From: Bacteroidia bacterium
GTDB lineage: Bacteria > Bacteroidota > Bacteroidia > Cytophagales > Cyclobacteriaceae
Length of the DNA: 64,000 nucleotides
Reading direction: 5' to 3'
Assembly (NCBI GenBank): GCA_030425425.1
Contig: JAUIAO010000006.1
Span: forward strand, 62,001 to 126,000
Below the pieces are notes generated by a model. It made no database searches. It saw nothing but the letters and a program-made list of their open reading frames with translations, and had not been told where the DNA came from. Positions 51,643 through 60,796 of the stretch are shown here, one piece after another (positions within the stretch are counted from its first letter, which is position 1; each line of letters opens with the position of its first letter). The position numbers and the translations under genes were made by a program.

Positions 51643-52920
51643 ATGAAATATATTATTCCATCAATTGTAATTTTTATATCTAGCTGTGTACCTATCACTC
51701 CTATTGGTTCTTCAAATGACAAACAGCTCGTCTTTGATGACAGAAATTATGAGGTCACTGTTGGAATGACCCAACTTTTCCCAACGCAGACCAATTCGCA
51801 ATCAACTATCTCCTACCCGGTGATCTCTAATACTGATCCAGGACTAACAATTCAGTTTGATTTGATGGAAGAAAACAGTTCATTTCTCAATGCACGGTAT
51901 ATCCATTGCAATGCTGATTGGACACCTTCTAATCTTCCAGACTTACAGTTTCTTCGTGTTTATAATGAGTTTTCTATCAATGACTATCAATACTCTGAAA
52001 ACACGATAATACCTTATGTAAGCTATTCTACCAGGTTGCCTTCTCCTCAGGTTTCTGGTAATTATTTACTGGTGATTTACAGAGAAAATAACCGTGAAGA
52101 CATCATACTATCCAGGAGATTTATCGTCTATGACCAAAAATCTCTCATTTCAGCTCGTGTGTTGAGAAGCAATATAGTAGCTCAGAGAAATACGCATCAG
52201 CAAATTGATTTTTCAGTAAAATATCAATTGGAAACTACCCCAAACCCACTCCAGGATTTTGAAGTTATCATACTACAAAACCACAATTGGAAAACTAAAA
52301 TTGAAGGTCTGCAACCTTCTCAAATCCGCCAGGATCAAAAATTACTGGCTTATAATTTATTTACAGGTGAAAACACTTTTGCCGGACTGAATGAATTCAG
52401 GTTTTTTGACTTGCGTAGTATAGACTATCGCGGGATGAATGTCGCCTACATGCAAAAAGAACCGGAACTTATTAATGCATTTTTGGGATTAGATAAATCT
52501 CGCGAAGGTCTGGCTTACAGTCAACTCAACAGAGATTTAAACGGGGGATATTATTTAGTGAACACCGACCCAACTGACTCACAACTACAGAGTGAATATG
52601 TAAACGTCCATTTTAATTTAGAATACCCTGAAATTGAATCAGAGATATATGTACTCGGTAGCTGGAATAACTGGGAGATGAGGGAAAAAAACAAGCTATA
52701 TTATAACTATGGCAATGAAAGCTATCAGGGTTCTGTTCTTCTGAAACAAGGATATTACGATTATATCTATTGGGCAAAAGGATCAAACATTCCGCCTTAT
52801 CAGATAGAGGGAAGCCATTTTGAAACTGAAAACAAATATGAAATCTTATTTTATTATCGAAACCCGTTCAATAATTACGACGAATTAATCGGTTATAAAA
52901 TGCTTTCTTCTGGAAATTAA
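51643..52920 (+). CDS. Type IX secretion system plug protein (DUF5103)
   Basis: A 425-residue outer-membrane-associated protein of DUF5103, the plug that closes the periplasmic side of the T9SS SprA channel. Here it starts with a lipoprotein leader (MKYIIPSIVIFISSC, Cys15). Family marks: NARYIHCNADWTPSNL near residue 88, FSINDYQYSENT, and RDLNGGYYLVN near 295, followed by ESEIYVLGSWNNWEM. It overlaps the convergent cas6 gene by 4 bases. The other T9SS part in the window is porX. Confidence 0.88.
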   Translation: MKYIIPSIVIFISSCVPITPIGSSNDKQLVFDDRNYEVTVGMTQLFPTQTNSQSTISYPVISNTDPGLTIQFDLMEENSSFLNARYIHCNADWTPSNLPDLQFLRVYNEFSINDYQYSENTIIPYVSYSTRLPSPQVSGNYLLVIYRENNREDIILSRRFIVYDQKSLISARVLRSNIVAQRNTHQQIDFSVKYQLETTPNPLQDFEVIILQNHNWKTKIEGLQPSQIRQDQKLLAYNLFTGENTFAGLNEFRFFDLRSIDYRGMNVAYMQKEPELINAFLGLDKSREGLAYSQLNRDLNGGYYLVNTDPTDSQLQSEYVNVHFNLEYPEIESEIYVLGSWNNWEMREKNKLYYNYGNESYQGSVLLKQGYYDYIYWAKGSNIPPYQIEGSHFETENKYEILFYYRNPFNNYDELIGYKMLSSGN

Positions 52921-53702
52921 GGCAATAAATATGGTTCAGTTCTGGAAACCGGATCTACATTGGCCAGATCCAATAGACCAAAACCTTCAGCACAATAATT
53001 TCCTAAGCCACACGTGAAAATGAAATCTTGTATTTCTCTAGCCGCAAAAAGCGTGAAAGGAAATGTATACCCTCTAACATCACGTTTTTCGCCATTTTCA
53101 TACATTGGGTAAACTCTGGAAAATTTCTTGTTTAGAGATTTGATTTTCTTCAAATAGTTTTCGTCAGGAACAATCTGGAATTTCTGAGCGTCAGGAATAG
53201 AATTGATATCCAACCCGTAATCCGCCAATCGTTCAATGGTAGATTCATACAACAAGTCTGAGAATTCGTTGGTTTCCGGAGACATAAACGGAATCCTTTC
53301 TCCACCTGTGGCCGGATTAATAATCATTGGTGAAATACAGACATATTTGGTTCCCCGTTCAAAATTGACAGGTTTTTCTATTTCGGCTATCTCTGGAGTA
53401 ATATTCAATTCACCAATGGTAAGTTCTTTTTGTTCGAGAACAGCAGGAACCAGAACATCAATAAATTCCTTACTGGCCGATGAAATCACTATAGTTACCT
53501 TTCGGGAATTGAAATGCAGTCCTTTTCTTCCCAAACGAGTCTGACCTTTGATACCTGAAAAACTAAAAAAAGGATAATCTTTAAATTTCCCGGCAGAAGA
53601 CTCAGATAGTAACGGCTTAAAAGCCTTTGAGATTAAATACTGATGATGAAATGGAACTAATCCACCTCGGTTGTTCACATTAAAAGTAATTCGTATCCTC
53701 AC
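52917..53702 (-). CDS. cas6: CRISPR-associated endoribonuclease Cas6, orphan
   Basis: A 261-residue RAMP protein of the Cas6 family, which cuts CRISPR precursor RNA. The start codon is GTG at 53702, the only option after an upstream stop. The N-terminal half has PFHHQYLISKAF (His19/His20/Tyr22) where the catalytic His lies in Cas6, and the C-terminal G-rich loop is GLGNYCAEGFGLL at 232-244, the family signature. Other cas genes and CRISPR repeats are absent from the whole window. It sits between the T9SS plug gene and ychF. A recruited cellular role is possible; activity cannot be judged here. Confidence 0.85.
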   Translation of the reverse strand: MRIRITFNVNNRGGLVPFHHQYLISKAFKPLLSESSAGKFKDYPFFSFSGIKGQTRLGRKGLHFNSRKVTIVISSASKEFIDVLVPAVLEQKELTIGELNITPEIAEIEKPVNFERGTKYVCISPMIINPATGGERIPFMSPETNEFSDLLYESTIERLADYGLDINSIPDAQKFQIVPDENYLKKIKSLNKKFSRVYPMYENGEKRDVRGYTFPFTLFAAREIQDFIFTCGLGNYCAEGFGLLDLANVDPVSRTEPYLLP

Positions 53703-53778
53703 GTAGTAGCTTTAAAAATATGTAACTGATTTTGAAACGACTTTCTGGCTGCTTTTGTTTTCAAACTTCTATACCAAC

Positions 53779-54876
53779 TTACACATTAAATCTGAAATGC
53801 ATAATATCTCCATCTTCTACCACGTACTCTTTCCCTTCAATAGCTAGTTTTCCAGCTTCTTTACATGCTGTTTCCGACCCGAATTTTTGATAGTTTTCCA
53901 ACTTTATCACTTCTGCCTTAATAAAACCTCTCTCAAAATCCGTGTGGATCACTCCTGCTGCTTGTGGTGCTTTCCACCCTCTCTCGATAGTCCAGGCCCT
54001 TACCTCCTGCACGCCAGCTGTAAAATAAGTAATCAAATCTAAAAGTTCATAGGCAGCCTTGATCAAACGATTCAACCCTGACTCTTCCAGACCATATTCT
54101 TCCAGAAACAATGCTTTATCATCTTCATCGTCAAATTCTGCAATCTGAGCTTCCAATGCCGCGCAAACTCTCACGACCTGAGCATTTTCATTGGCAACAG
54201 CTTTTTCAAGAGTTTCGCTATACTGATTTCCAGCATTGATATTCTCCTCTTCTACATTAGCTACATAAATGATCGGCTTGACAGTGAGTAACTGTAGAGG
54301 TTGAATAGTTTTAGTTTCTTCTTTCTCAAGCTCCAGTGATCTAACGTTTTTACCTTCCTCCAGGTGTTTTTTCACCTTTAGCAATACTTCCAGCTCCTTC
54401 TTTGAATCCTTATCACCACTTTTGGCTGTTTTCTCTACTCTACTAATTCTTTTATCAACTGAATCCAGATCTTTGAATTGCAATTCAGTATCGATTACTT
54501 CTTTGTCAGAAACAGGGTCTACTTTCCCATCTACATGTACGATGTTGTCATTTTCAAAACATCTGATTACATGAATAATGGCATCTGTTTCTCTAATATT
54601 TGCCAAAAATTGATTTCCCAGACCTTCGCCTTTACTCGCCCCTTTTACTAATCCGGCAATATCTACAAACTCAATAACTGTCGGCACCACTTTCTGTGGA
54701 TTGACGAGCTTTTCCAAAATATTCAAACGCTCATCCGGAACGGTAATTACTCCCACATTTGGCTCAATTGTACAAAATGGAAAATTTGCTGCCTCTGCTT
54801 TGGCATTGGAAAGTGCATTAAAAAGTGTGGATTTTCCAACATTAGGAAGCCCCACAATACCACACCTTAATCCCAT
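53779..54876 (-). CDS. ychF: Redox-regulated ATPase YchF
   Basis: A 365-residue Obg-family P-loop protein that prefers ATP and binds ribosomes. G1 is [14 protein letters not shown] near residues 8-21, [13 protein letters not shown] is the switch, G3 [21 protein letters not shown] and the G4 position reads YVANVEEE, the change from NKxD that marks YchF. A coiled-coil arm (about 125-195) and a C-terminal TGS domain (about 280-365, [21 protein letters not shown]) follow. It starts 2 bases after the stop of the upstream AI-2E family gene. Confidence 0.97.
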   Translation of the reverse strand: MGLRCGIVGLPNVGKSTLFNALSNAKAEAANFPFCTIEPNVGVITVPDERLNILEKLVNPQKVVPTVIEFVDIAGLVKGASKGEGLGNQFLANIRETDAIIHVIRCFENDNIVHVDGKVDPVSDKEVIDTELQFKDLDSVDKRISRVEKTAKSGDKDSKKELEVLLKVKKHLEEGKNVRSLELEKEETKTIQPLQLLTVKPIIYVANVEEENINAGNQYSETLEKAVANENAQVVRVCAALEAQIAEFDDEDDKALFLEEYGLEESGLNRLIKAAYELLDLITYFTAGVQEVRAWTIERGWKAPQAAGVIHTDFERGFIKAEVIKLENYQKFGSETACKEAGKLAIEGKEYVVEDGDIMHFRFNV

Positions 54877-54878
54877 AG

Positions 54879-55979
54879 TTAATTTTTGATTTTAAATACT
54901 TGATATTGATTGAATCCGATATACACTTCAGAAGCGGTAACTCTCAAAACCGTATATACGGGTATTGCTGCGATCATCCCTGCTATTCCAGCGACAGTCG
55001 CGCCCACAAAAATAATGACAAATATTTCTAATGGATGAGCTTTTACGCTTTTGGAGAATATAAGTGGTTGCAATAAAATATTGTCTGTAGCCTGCACCAC
55101 TGCAAATACACTAAAAACTTTCGCCACGATGATGAGCAAATCGTTATCAAAAGTGAAATGACCACTCGTACTTACAGCAACCAATATTCCAAAAGTACTT
55201 CCCAATAATGGGCCTAAATACGGAATTAAATTGGCTGTAGCCGCGAATAGTGCAATAGTCAATGCATAATTGACTCCTACAATTGTGAGTCCAATAGAAG
55301 CAATGGAGAAAATGGCCAGCATTTGCAGTAAAATCCCTACCAGGTAATTGGACAAGAGCTTTTCGATTTTATTAATAGCAGCAATAAAGACCTCAAAATA
55401 TTGATTGGGAACGAGGGAAATAATCTGTCGCTTGAAGATGCCGCTTTCGTACAATAAGAAAAAGGTGATAAATGTAACAGCCAATACCCCGATAAAAATA
55501 TTACCCGTGAAAGAAATCAACTGATTCAGGACAGAGGTCAAGTTGATCCTACTAATGAAGTCAAATACGCTTTCTTTTGTAGCATCCACCATAAAGCCAG
55601 GAGGTCGTGCAGACAGATTATTGCTAATGAGTAAGTCCTCCAGATACTTGATAGGAGTGACGAGCGAATCCAAAGCTTTACTAATATCTATACCTGAGAG
55701 CACTTGTACCTGCTCAGAGATTAGTGGGATAAATAGCACTACAAAAAGAGATAAAAACGCGATTACGATTACAAATGAGATAAGAATAGCTACTGTCACA
55801 GGGATTTTTAATCCGGCAATCGCAAATCTGCTGATCTGATAGGTGAGTGGCCGAAGAATAGTGGCCAGTATAATGGAGATGGTCAGATAAACAAAAATAT
55901 TGGTAAAATACCAGACACTTACTGTCACCAGCAGTATAAGTGATAAAATAACCAATATTGCGACAATCCTTCGTTGCAT
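54879..55979 (-). CDS. AI-2E family transporter
   Basis: A 366-residue inner-membrane protein with about eight helices. The family signature is in the C-terminal half: [19 protein letters not shown] near residue 243 and [36 protein letters not shown] near 297. Such proteins (formerly PerM/YdiK) include exporters and Na+/H+ antiporters, so AI-2 export is not implied. Co-transcribed with ychF. Confidence 0.9.
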   Translation of the reverse strand: MQRRIVAILVILSLILLVTVSVWYFTNIFVYLTISIILATILRPLTYQISRFAIAGLKIPVTVAILISFVIVIAFLSLFVVLFIPLISEQVQVLSGIDISKALDSLVTPIKYLEDLLISNNLSARPPGFMVDATKESVFDFISRINLTSVLNQLISFTGNIFIGVLAVTFITFFLLYESGIFKRQIISLVPNQYFEVFIAAINKIEKLLSNYLVGILLQMLAIFSIASIGLTIVGVNYALTIALFAATANLIPYLGPLLGSTFGILVAVSTSGHFTFDNDLLIIVAKVFSVFAVVQATDNILLQPLIFSKSVKAHPLEIFVIIFVGATVAGIAGMIAAIPVYTVLRVTASEVYIGFNQYQVFKIKN

Positions 55980-55991
55980 AGCTACAAAAAC

Positions 55992-56016
55992 AAAAAGCCC
56001 TCAACTGAGAGCTTTC
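55992..56016 (-). terminator. Terminator of the DUF3276 gene
   Basis: On the minus strand AAAGCTCTCA pairs with TGAGGGCTTT (one G-U) and is followed by a T run. It lies just ahead of the AI-2E family start. Confidence 0.8.
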
Positions 56017-56037
56017 AAATCTATTTTTTAAAGGTTT

Positions 56038-56379
56038 TTAATCCCATTTCAAATCTGAATCTTCTTCACTGATTCCGGTGGATTCATCATCCTCTCTATC
56101 AAACTCACTAAAATCTACATCAGGAAGGAGTTCTGTTTTCACATGATTGACTGTATCATTTAGGGCCTCTACGAATTTGTTGAAATCCTCTTTGTAAAGG
56201 AAGATCTTGTGCTTTTCATAAAAGTAACCATCATCTTTAAACCTCCGCTTGCTCTCAGTGATCGTTAGATAATAATCATTGGATCTCGTGGACTTTACAT
56301 CAAAAAAATAAGTCCTCTTACCTGCCCTTACTCTCTCAGAATAAATTTCGTCTCTCCCTTTATCCTTGTTCTCTTCCAC
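56038..56379 (-). CDS. DUF3276 PUR-domain nucleic-acid-binding protein
   Basis: A 113-residue protein with a PUR-alpha-like single-strand nucleic-acid-binding domain: EIYSERVRAGKRTYFFDVKSTRSNDYYLTITESKRRF at residues 11-47, then KHKIFLYKEDFNKFVEAL. The tail is very acidic. The start is GTG at 56379. The family is widespread and single-copy in Bacteroidota; its cellular role is not settled. Its own terminator suggests a monocistronic unit. Confidence 0.93.
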   Translation of the reverse strand: MEENKDKGRDEIYSERVRAGKRTYFFDVKSTRSNDYYLTITESKRRFKDDGYFYEKHKIFLYKEDFNKFVEALNDTVNHVKTELLPDVDFSEFDREDDESTGISEEDSDLKWD

Positions 56380-56552
56380 AATTCTTCGTTTTTGTACGTT
56401 TTAAAAATTATTTAGATCGTACTGATCTTTAAATCGCGGTTAAATATAGCATTTATAATTTGACAAATGCAAACAGGTAATTTTACGGTAATAAGAAAAA
56501 ACACCCTTTCTTTGATCAACAGTAAACGACGACCATACATAAATCAACTACT

Positions 56553-57455
56553 ATGAGCCTAAAACTGGCTGATATTAAGCAATTTGAAAACCTTGACCTG
56601 CTCGCCAAGCAACTGGTGGAAGGATTTATCACAGGACTGCACAAATCTCCATACCATGGTTTTTCTGTAGAATTTGCAGAGCATAAGCTTTACAACTATG
56701 GAGAGAGTACTAAAAACATTGATTGGAAAGTTTTTGCACGCACAGACAGGATTTATACGAAACAGTTTGAAGAGGAAACCAACCTCAGAGCGATGATTTT
56801 GCTGGACATCTCCAATTCGATGCATTATCCGGCGCCTGAAAAAACTAAACTCAAATTCGCCATATCGTGTGCCGCTGCACTCGCATACTTATTGACATCT
56901 CAAAGAGATGCTGTGGGCTTAACAACCTTCAGCGACTTGATTAACTATCAATCGCCTATTAAGTCTACAAAAAATCACCTGAATTTATTGATCAACGAAT
57001 TGTCAGAAACTCTGGAAAGGGAAGGTCAACCTGCCACCAATATCCCGGATGTTCTCCACGAGATTGCCGATAAAATCCACAAGAGATCTTTGGTGATTTT
57101 ATTCTCAGACATGTTTCAGCAGCAAAACGATCTGGAAGAAATCTTTCATGCTTTGCAGCATTTGAAACACAACAAACACGAAATACTTATTTTTCATGTC
57201 ACAGATCATCAAACAGAACTAGCTTTTGACTTTGAAGATCGCCCCCATCAATTTATTGATCTGGAAACTAAAGAAGTAATTAAACTCAATCCGCGCGATG
57301 TTAGAGAACAGTTTCAGGCAAACATGAATGCGCTGTATAAAGAATTAAAACTAAAGTGCGGTGCTTATAAGATTGATTTAGTAGAAGCTGACGTTTCCGA
57401 TTCTTTTGACAAAGTTTTAGGGGCATATTTGATAAAAAGAAAGAGAATGAAATAA
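56553..57455 (+). CDS. DUF58 domain protein (von Willebrand A-like)
   Basis: A 300-residue cytosolic protein. The DUF58 motif YGESTKNIDWKVFARTDRIYTKQFEEE is at about residues 49-75, followed by a vWA-like fold with MIDAS LLDISNSMH near 84-92, SLVILFSDMFQQ and a late HVTDHQTE. DUF58 proteins normally work with MoxR AAA+ ATPases as chaperones for complexes; no moxR gene is in the window. Ends at a bidirectional terminator. Confidence 0.93.
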   Translation: MSLKLADIKQFENLDLLAKQLVEGFITGLHKSPYHGFSVEFAEHKLYNYGESTKNIDWKVFARTDRIYTKQFEEETNLRAMILLDISNSMHYPAPEKTKLKFAISCAAALAYLLTSQRDAVGLTTFSDLINYQSPIKSTKNHLNLLINELSETLEREGQPATNIPDVLHEIADKIHKRSLVILFSDMFQQQNDLEEIFHALQHLKHNKHEILIFHVTDHQTELAFDFEDRPHQFIDLETKEVIKLNPRDVREQFQANMNALYKELKLKCGAYKIDLVEADVSDSFDKVLGAYLIKRKRMK

Positions 57456-57460
57456 ACGAA

Positions 57461-57483
57461 AAAAGCGGGACAAGCCCGCTTTT
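57461..57483. terminator. Bidirectional terminator
   Basis: AAAAGCGGG-N5-CCCGCTTTT between the convergent DUF58 and ferredoxin genes. The minus strand has the longer T run. Confidence 0.88.
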
Positions 57484-57511
57484 GAAATTATTGTAAAGAA
57501 AAAACTACAGG

Positions 57512-57865
<354 letters not shown>

Positions 57866-57892
57866 TTATTTAAGTAGTTCTACAACAGGTAA

Positions 57893-57923
57893 CAAAATTA
57901 TCTACAATAAGTTTGTAGCCAAA
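57893..57923 (-). promoter_or_regulatory. Ferredoxin promoter
   Basis: On the minus strand TTTG (57920-57923), exactly 19 bases, then TAATTTTG (57893-57900). A full match to the Bacteroidota consensus, 34 bases ahead of the ATG. Confidence 0.8.
57908..57915 (+). promoter_or_regulatory. -7 box (TAAGTTTG) of the acyl-CoA reductase gene
   Basis: Matches TAnnTTTG, 25 bases ahead of the ATG at 57941, and lies inside the spacer of the opposing ferredoxin promoter. No clear -33 TTTG. The two promoters overlap on opposite strands. Confidence 0.5.
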
Positions 57924-57940
57924 TTGAATGGGAAATAAAA

Positions 57941-58942
57941 ATGACGATCGAAAACCGTATTCAAACATTTTCTAGCTTAGGCAAGCAATTATCTAATCTT
58001 TCCAAAATAGAAATTGCAGAGTTGAGTCGTAGGGCGCAAGCTGATAATCAGTGGTTTACACCTCAGAGTGTAGAAAAAGCTCTGCACGGCCTGGCTTATA
58101 TGTTGGGAGAAGATAAACTTCATCAATGGGTGAGTAGATATGATGAAATTCCTGTGGAAATTCCTAAAATTGTTGGAATCATCATGGCTGGGAATATTCC
58201 GTTGGTCGGTTTTCATGATCTCATGTGCGTGTTAATGTCAGGTCATTTCGCCGCTGTAAAAACCAGTTCGAGCGACACGTTTCTGACTAAAACCATTATC
58301 GATTGGGTTCTGGAAATAGAGCCTCGTTTCAAAAAAAACATCGAAATCAGAGAACGATTAAATAATGTGGATGCCATCATAGCAACTGGAAGTGACAACA
58401 CGGCCAGGCATTTTGAGTACTATTTTAAAGATATCCCCAGAATCATCCGTAAAAACAGAACTTCAATAGCCATAATAAATGGTTTGGAATCGAAGGAGGA
58501 TTTACATAATCTGGGAAAAGACATTTTCACGTATTACGGGCTTGGTTGCCGCAATGTGTCCAAAGTATTGGTTCCTAAAAACTATGACCCAAAACCATTT
58601 TTTGAAGCTATTGAGGACTTTAGCGAAATCACCAACAATCACAAGTACCAAAACAATTACGATTATCATAAATCAATCTTATTGGTAAATGGCACAGAAC
58701 ATCTCGATAATGGCTTTTTACTATGGCAGCCTTCGGACCAACTGGTCTCTCCTATTTCTGTGCTGTTTGTAGAGGAATATGAAAGTGATGCAGAATTAGA
58801 TTGGAAAATTAGTAGCAACTCAGAGAAGTTACAATGCATTGTAGGACACGGACGTATTCCTTTTGGCAAAGCTCAATCTCCCGAGGTTTGGGATTACGCG
58901 GATAATGTGGATACAATGGAATTCTTGAAGAAGCTTTCTTAA
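57941..58942 (+). CDS. Acyl-CoA reductase (LuxC-like)
   Basis: A 333-residue member of the LuxC-like acyl-CoA reductase family, aldehyde-dehydrogenase fold. Marks: GIIMAGNIPLVGFHDLMCVLMSGH near residue 86, AIIATGSDNTARHFEYYF near 145, RKNRTSIAIING, and the predicted catalytic Cys in YYGLGCRNVSKVLVP near residue 202. It would reduce a fatty acyl-CoA or acyl-ACP to the aldehyde with NAD(P)H. No luxA/B genes are near, so luminescence is not suggested. Shares a promoter region with the ferredoxin gene. Confidence 0.88.
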   Translation: MTIENRIQTFSSLGKQLSNLSKIEIAELSRRAQADNQWFTPQSVEKALHGLAYMLGEDKLHQWVSRYDEIPVEIPKIVGIIMAGNIPLVGFHDLMCVLMSGHFAAVKTSSSDTFLTKTIIDWVLEIEPRFKKNIEIRERLNNVDAIIATGSDNTARHFEYYFKDIPRIIRKNRTSIAIINGLESKEDLHNLGKDIFTYYGLGCRNVSKVLVPKNYDPKPFFEAIEDFSEITNNHKYQNNYDYHKSILLVNGTEHLDNGFLLWQPSDQLVSPISVLFVEEYESDAELDWKISSNSEKLQCIVGHGRIPFGKAQSPEVWDYADNVDTMEFLKKLS

Positions 58943-58995
58943 GTCATGTATCAATATCCTTGTTTAACTTAATACTAAGACCTAGACCAGAAAGA

Positions 58996-59448
58996 TTATT
59001 TCTTATTCTTAAGGGACCAAATACTTAATATCGACTCCATTAATTCCAAAAATGTCTGTGCTGATGTTTCCTCATGGAGGTTATTATTCAGGCACAGCTT
59101 CAAAGAATTAAAACCTTCCAAACCATCCAATTCATCGGGCTGCATATACCAGGCACCCATAGACCATTTTGAAAATACCCGAAAATCTGAAACTCCTTTG
59201 TAGAAAAAACTGATCTCGTGTCTGGTGTCATTTTTTATCTTTTCAAACAATGACTCTAACTCTTCCAAACCTTCACCTTCAATATATTGTATAAAACTAT
59301 TCTCAGTAGCAAGAAGCATTCCCGTAAACCCTTTATCGATGTTGTTCGGATGAGCTGTGCTCGCAATTTCCTGGGTTATCTCTTCATTGACAGGATAATA
59401 GGAGTGACTATGATAAATGATAAAATGGATAGTTTTCTTGGAGAACAT
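58996..59448 (-). CDS. BLUF domain blue-light photoreceptor
   Basis: A 150-residue stand-alone BLUF protein binding FAD. The key residues of cyanobacterial Slr1694 (Tyr8, Asn31, Gln50, Trp91, Met93) are matched at a constant offset of four: Tyr12 (FIIYHSHS), Asn35 (AHPNNIDKGFTG), Gln54 (FIQYIEGEG), Trp95 and Met97 (SKWSMGAW). DTRHEISFFYKG is also typical. A helical C-terminal cap of about 45 residues follows with no output domain, so it must act by protein contact. It is about 370 bases from a divergent SpoIIAA-like gene. Confidence 0.88.
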   Translation of the reverse strand: MFSKKTIHFIIYHSHSYYPVNEEITQEIASTAHPNNIDKGFTGMLLATENSFIQYIEGEGLEELESLFEKIKNDTRHEISFFYKGVSDFRVFSKWSMGAWYMQPDELDGLEGFNSLKLCLNNNLHEETSAQTFLELMESILSIWSLKNKK

Positions 59449-59817
59449 GAATATAATCTGGTTGGTTGTAAATCATTATTAGGGTAAACCCTCTGTGTTA
59501 TCATTCCAAATGTAGAACAATTTACAAAAGTGAAGGGAGTCATTTTTTTATATGACAATAGCCCAAGTGTTGATAACTAATGGCTTCAATCCATAATATT
59601 CTCTGACAATCCTGTGACTTGATTCTCAGAAAATAAGGTTTGTCAGTCAGCTATATGTTCAATAATTCATGACTGATACTTTGTGTAATGATTGAATTTT
59701 TTGGTTTCAATAATTAAATGAATTTAAAATCTCACAACACAAGTGAATATTGATAAAAAGAATAAAATAAAAATCAACATTCATTAAATTTATTGAAATT
59801 TTTATCTGGAGACTTTC
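59449..59817. other. 369-base AT-rich region between the BLUF and SpoIIAA-like genes
   Basis: No gene supported; short frames on the minus strand here are AT-driven. It should hold both promoters. CTGGAGAC lies 10 bases ahead of the 59818 ATG and could serve as a weak ribosome site. Confidence 0.5.
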
Positions 59818-60177
59818 ATGAGTGTACAATTCATCGACCACAAAGGAGTAAGCATTCTTTACACAGACCTGTCCAAAAAATCCAAAGACGAAAATATGGA
59901 GGTAATGGAGCAAGCCAAGAAAATAATTGGGATGAGGCCTGAAAAATCAGTTCTGGTCATATTGAATGTAGAGGGAATGAGATACAGTAAGGAATTTCTA
60001 GACAAGATGAAGGCCATAGGAAAGGCAAATGAACCATATGTGAAAGCAACAGCCATTTTAGGTCTGACTGCAGTCACTAAATTAATCGCCAAAGGTGTGG
60101 CGCAATTTACAGGCAGAAAATCAGGCTTTTTTGACGGAGAACAGGAAGCTCTTGATTGGCTCGTAGAGCAATACTAA
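59818..60177 (+). CDS. STAS/SpoIIAA-like protein
   Basis: A 119-residue single-domain protein with a STAS-like alpha/beta layout: MSVQFIDHKGVSILYTDLS, then KSVLVILNVEGMRYSKEFLDKMKAI near residues 42-67 and KATAILGLTAVTKLIAKGV near 77. The closest family I can suggest is SpoIIAA-like (PF11964-type), whose members are thought to take part in membrane or partner-switch signalling. No conserved phospho-Ser motif of anti-sigma antagonists is evident. Its position opposite a BLUF sensor could mean a shared pathway. Confidence 0.65.
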   Translation: MSVQFIDHKGVSILYTDLSKKSKDENMEVMEQAKKIIGMRPEKSVLVILNVEGMRYSKEFLDKMKAIGKANEPYVKATAILGLTAVTKLIAKGVAQFTGRKSGFFDGEQEALDWLVEQY

Positions 60178-60470
60178 AATTGAATATTCTACCCCAATTC
60201 GATTCATACTTTTTCAACCTGACAGTACTCCAACCAAAGTAAATTGCTATTTGCTATAATCCAATATTGTTTATAAGTCCTATTTGATTTTATGAGAAAA
60301 TGGCAATTGCCAAACTGGCTATAAAGATTGTCACTATAGCTGCGTTTTTGAAATTCCTCTAATCAATTTTAAAAAAGGAAATAACATCCGAAAAATCAAA
60401 AAGCTGTCCAAATCAATGATAAGAACAGCCTTCTTAGCAATAAAAATCAAATAATAGGGAACAAAGTCAT
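60178..60470. other. Intergenic region with a possible 20-codon frame and a terminator
   Basis: It holds the palindrome TGGCAATTGCCA (60301-60312) at the start of a 20-codon frame (60300-60362) and the terminator of the small Cys-rich lipoprotein gene (60398-60429). Nothing else is supported. Confidence 0.5.
60398..60429 (-). terminator. Terminator of the small Cys-rich lipoprotein gene
   Basis: On the minus strand GCTGT pairs with ACAGC across a long loop, then TTTTT. The segment 60398-60419 is identical to 60743-60764 in the aconitase terminator. Confidence 0.65.
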
Positions 60471-60671
60471 TTAAGGTTCTGGGACAATTCGGCAATCATA
60501 ACCATTATCCTCCATATCTCTTTTCCAATCTCTAGCTTCTCCTGAGGTATCGAAACAGGCTCCTCTAGTGCTTGAACTAGATGAAGTGGATTTTTCACAT
60601 TCATAGCATTTTGAACAACTCGATATGAATAACACAACAGCAAAAAATGACACAATTTTGATCTTTCTCAC
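60471..60671 (-). CDS. Small Cys-rich lipoprotein (66 residues)
   Basis: A lipoprotein with leader IVSFFAVVLFISSC, so Cys19 is the lipid site, followed by SKCYECEKSTSSSSS and two more Cys (39, 60). The mature peptide is under 50 residues with four Cys beyond the anchor, suggesting two disulfides or a metal site. No family recognised. Single gene with its own terminator on the minus strand. Confidence 0.72.
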   Translation of the reverse strand: MRKIKIVSFFAVVLFISSCSKCYECEKSTSSSSSTRGACFDTSGEARDWKRDMEDNGYDCRIVPEP

Positions 60672-60742
60672 AAAAAGTAGTTACACATGAATAATATTTA
60701 AAGTTATATGAAAAGTCTAACAATAAGATCTACAGTTCACAA

Positions 60743-60774
60743 AAAAAGCTGTCCAAATCAATGAACAGCTTTCA
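60743..60774 (-). terminator. Terminator of the aconitase gene
   Basis: On the minus strand AAAGCTGT and ACAGCTTT pair (8 bases) across a 12-base loop and are followed by a run of T. It shares 22 bases exactly with the terminator at 60398. Confidence 0.85.
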
Positions 60775-60796
60775 AATTTTAACATCTCAGGAATGA

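Noticed and set aside
59707..59913. 68-residue minus-strand frame opposite the SpoIIAA-like gene
   Set aside because: It runs antisense to the start of a real gene; its hydrophobic content reflects AT-rich DNA.
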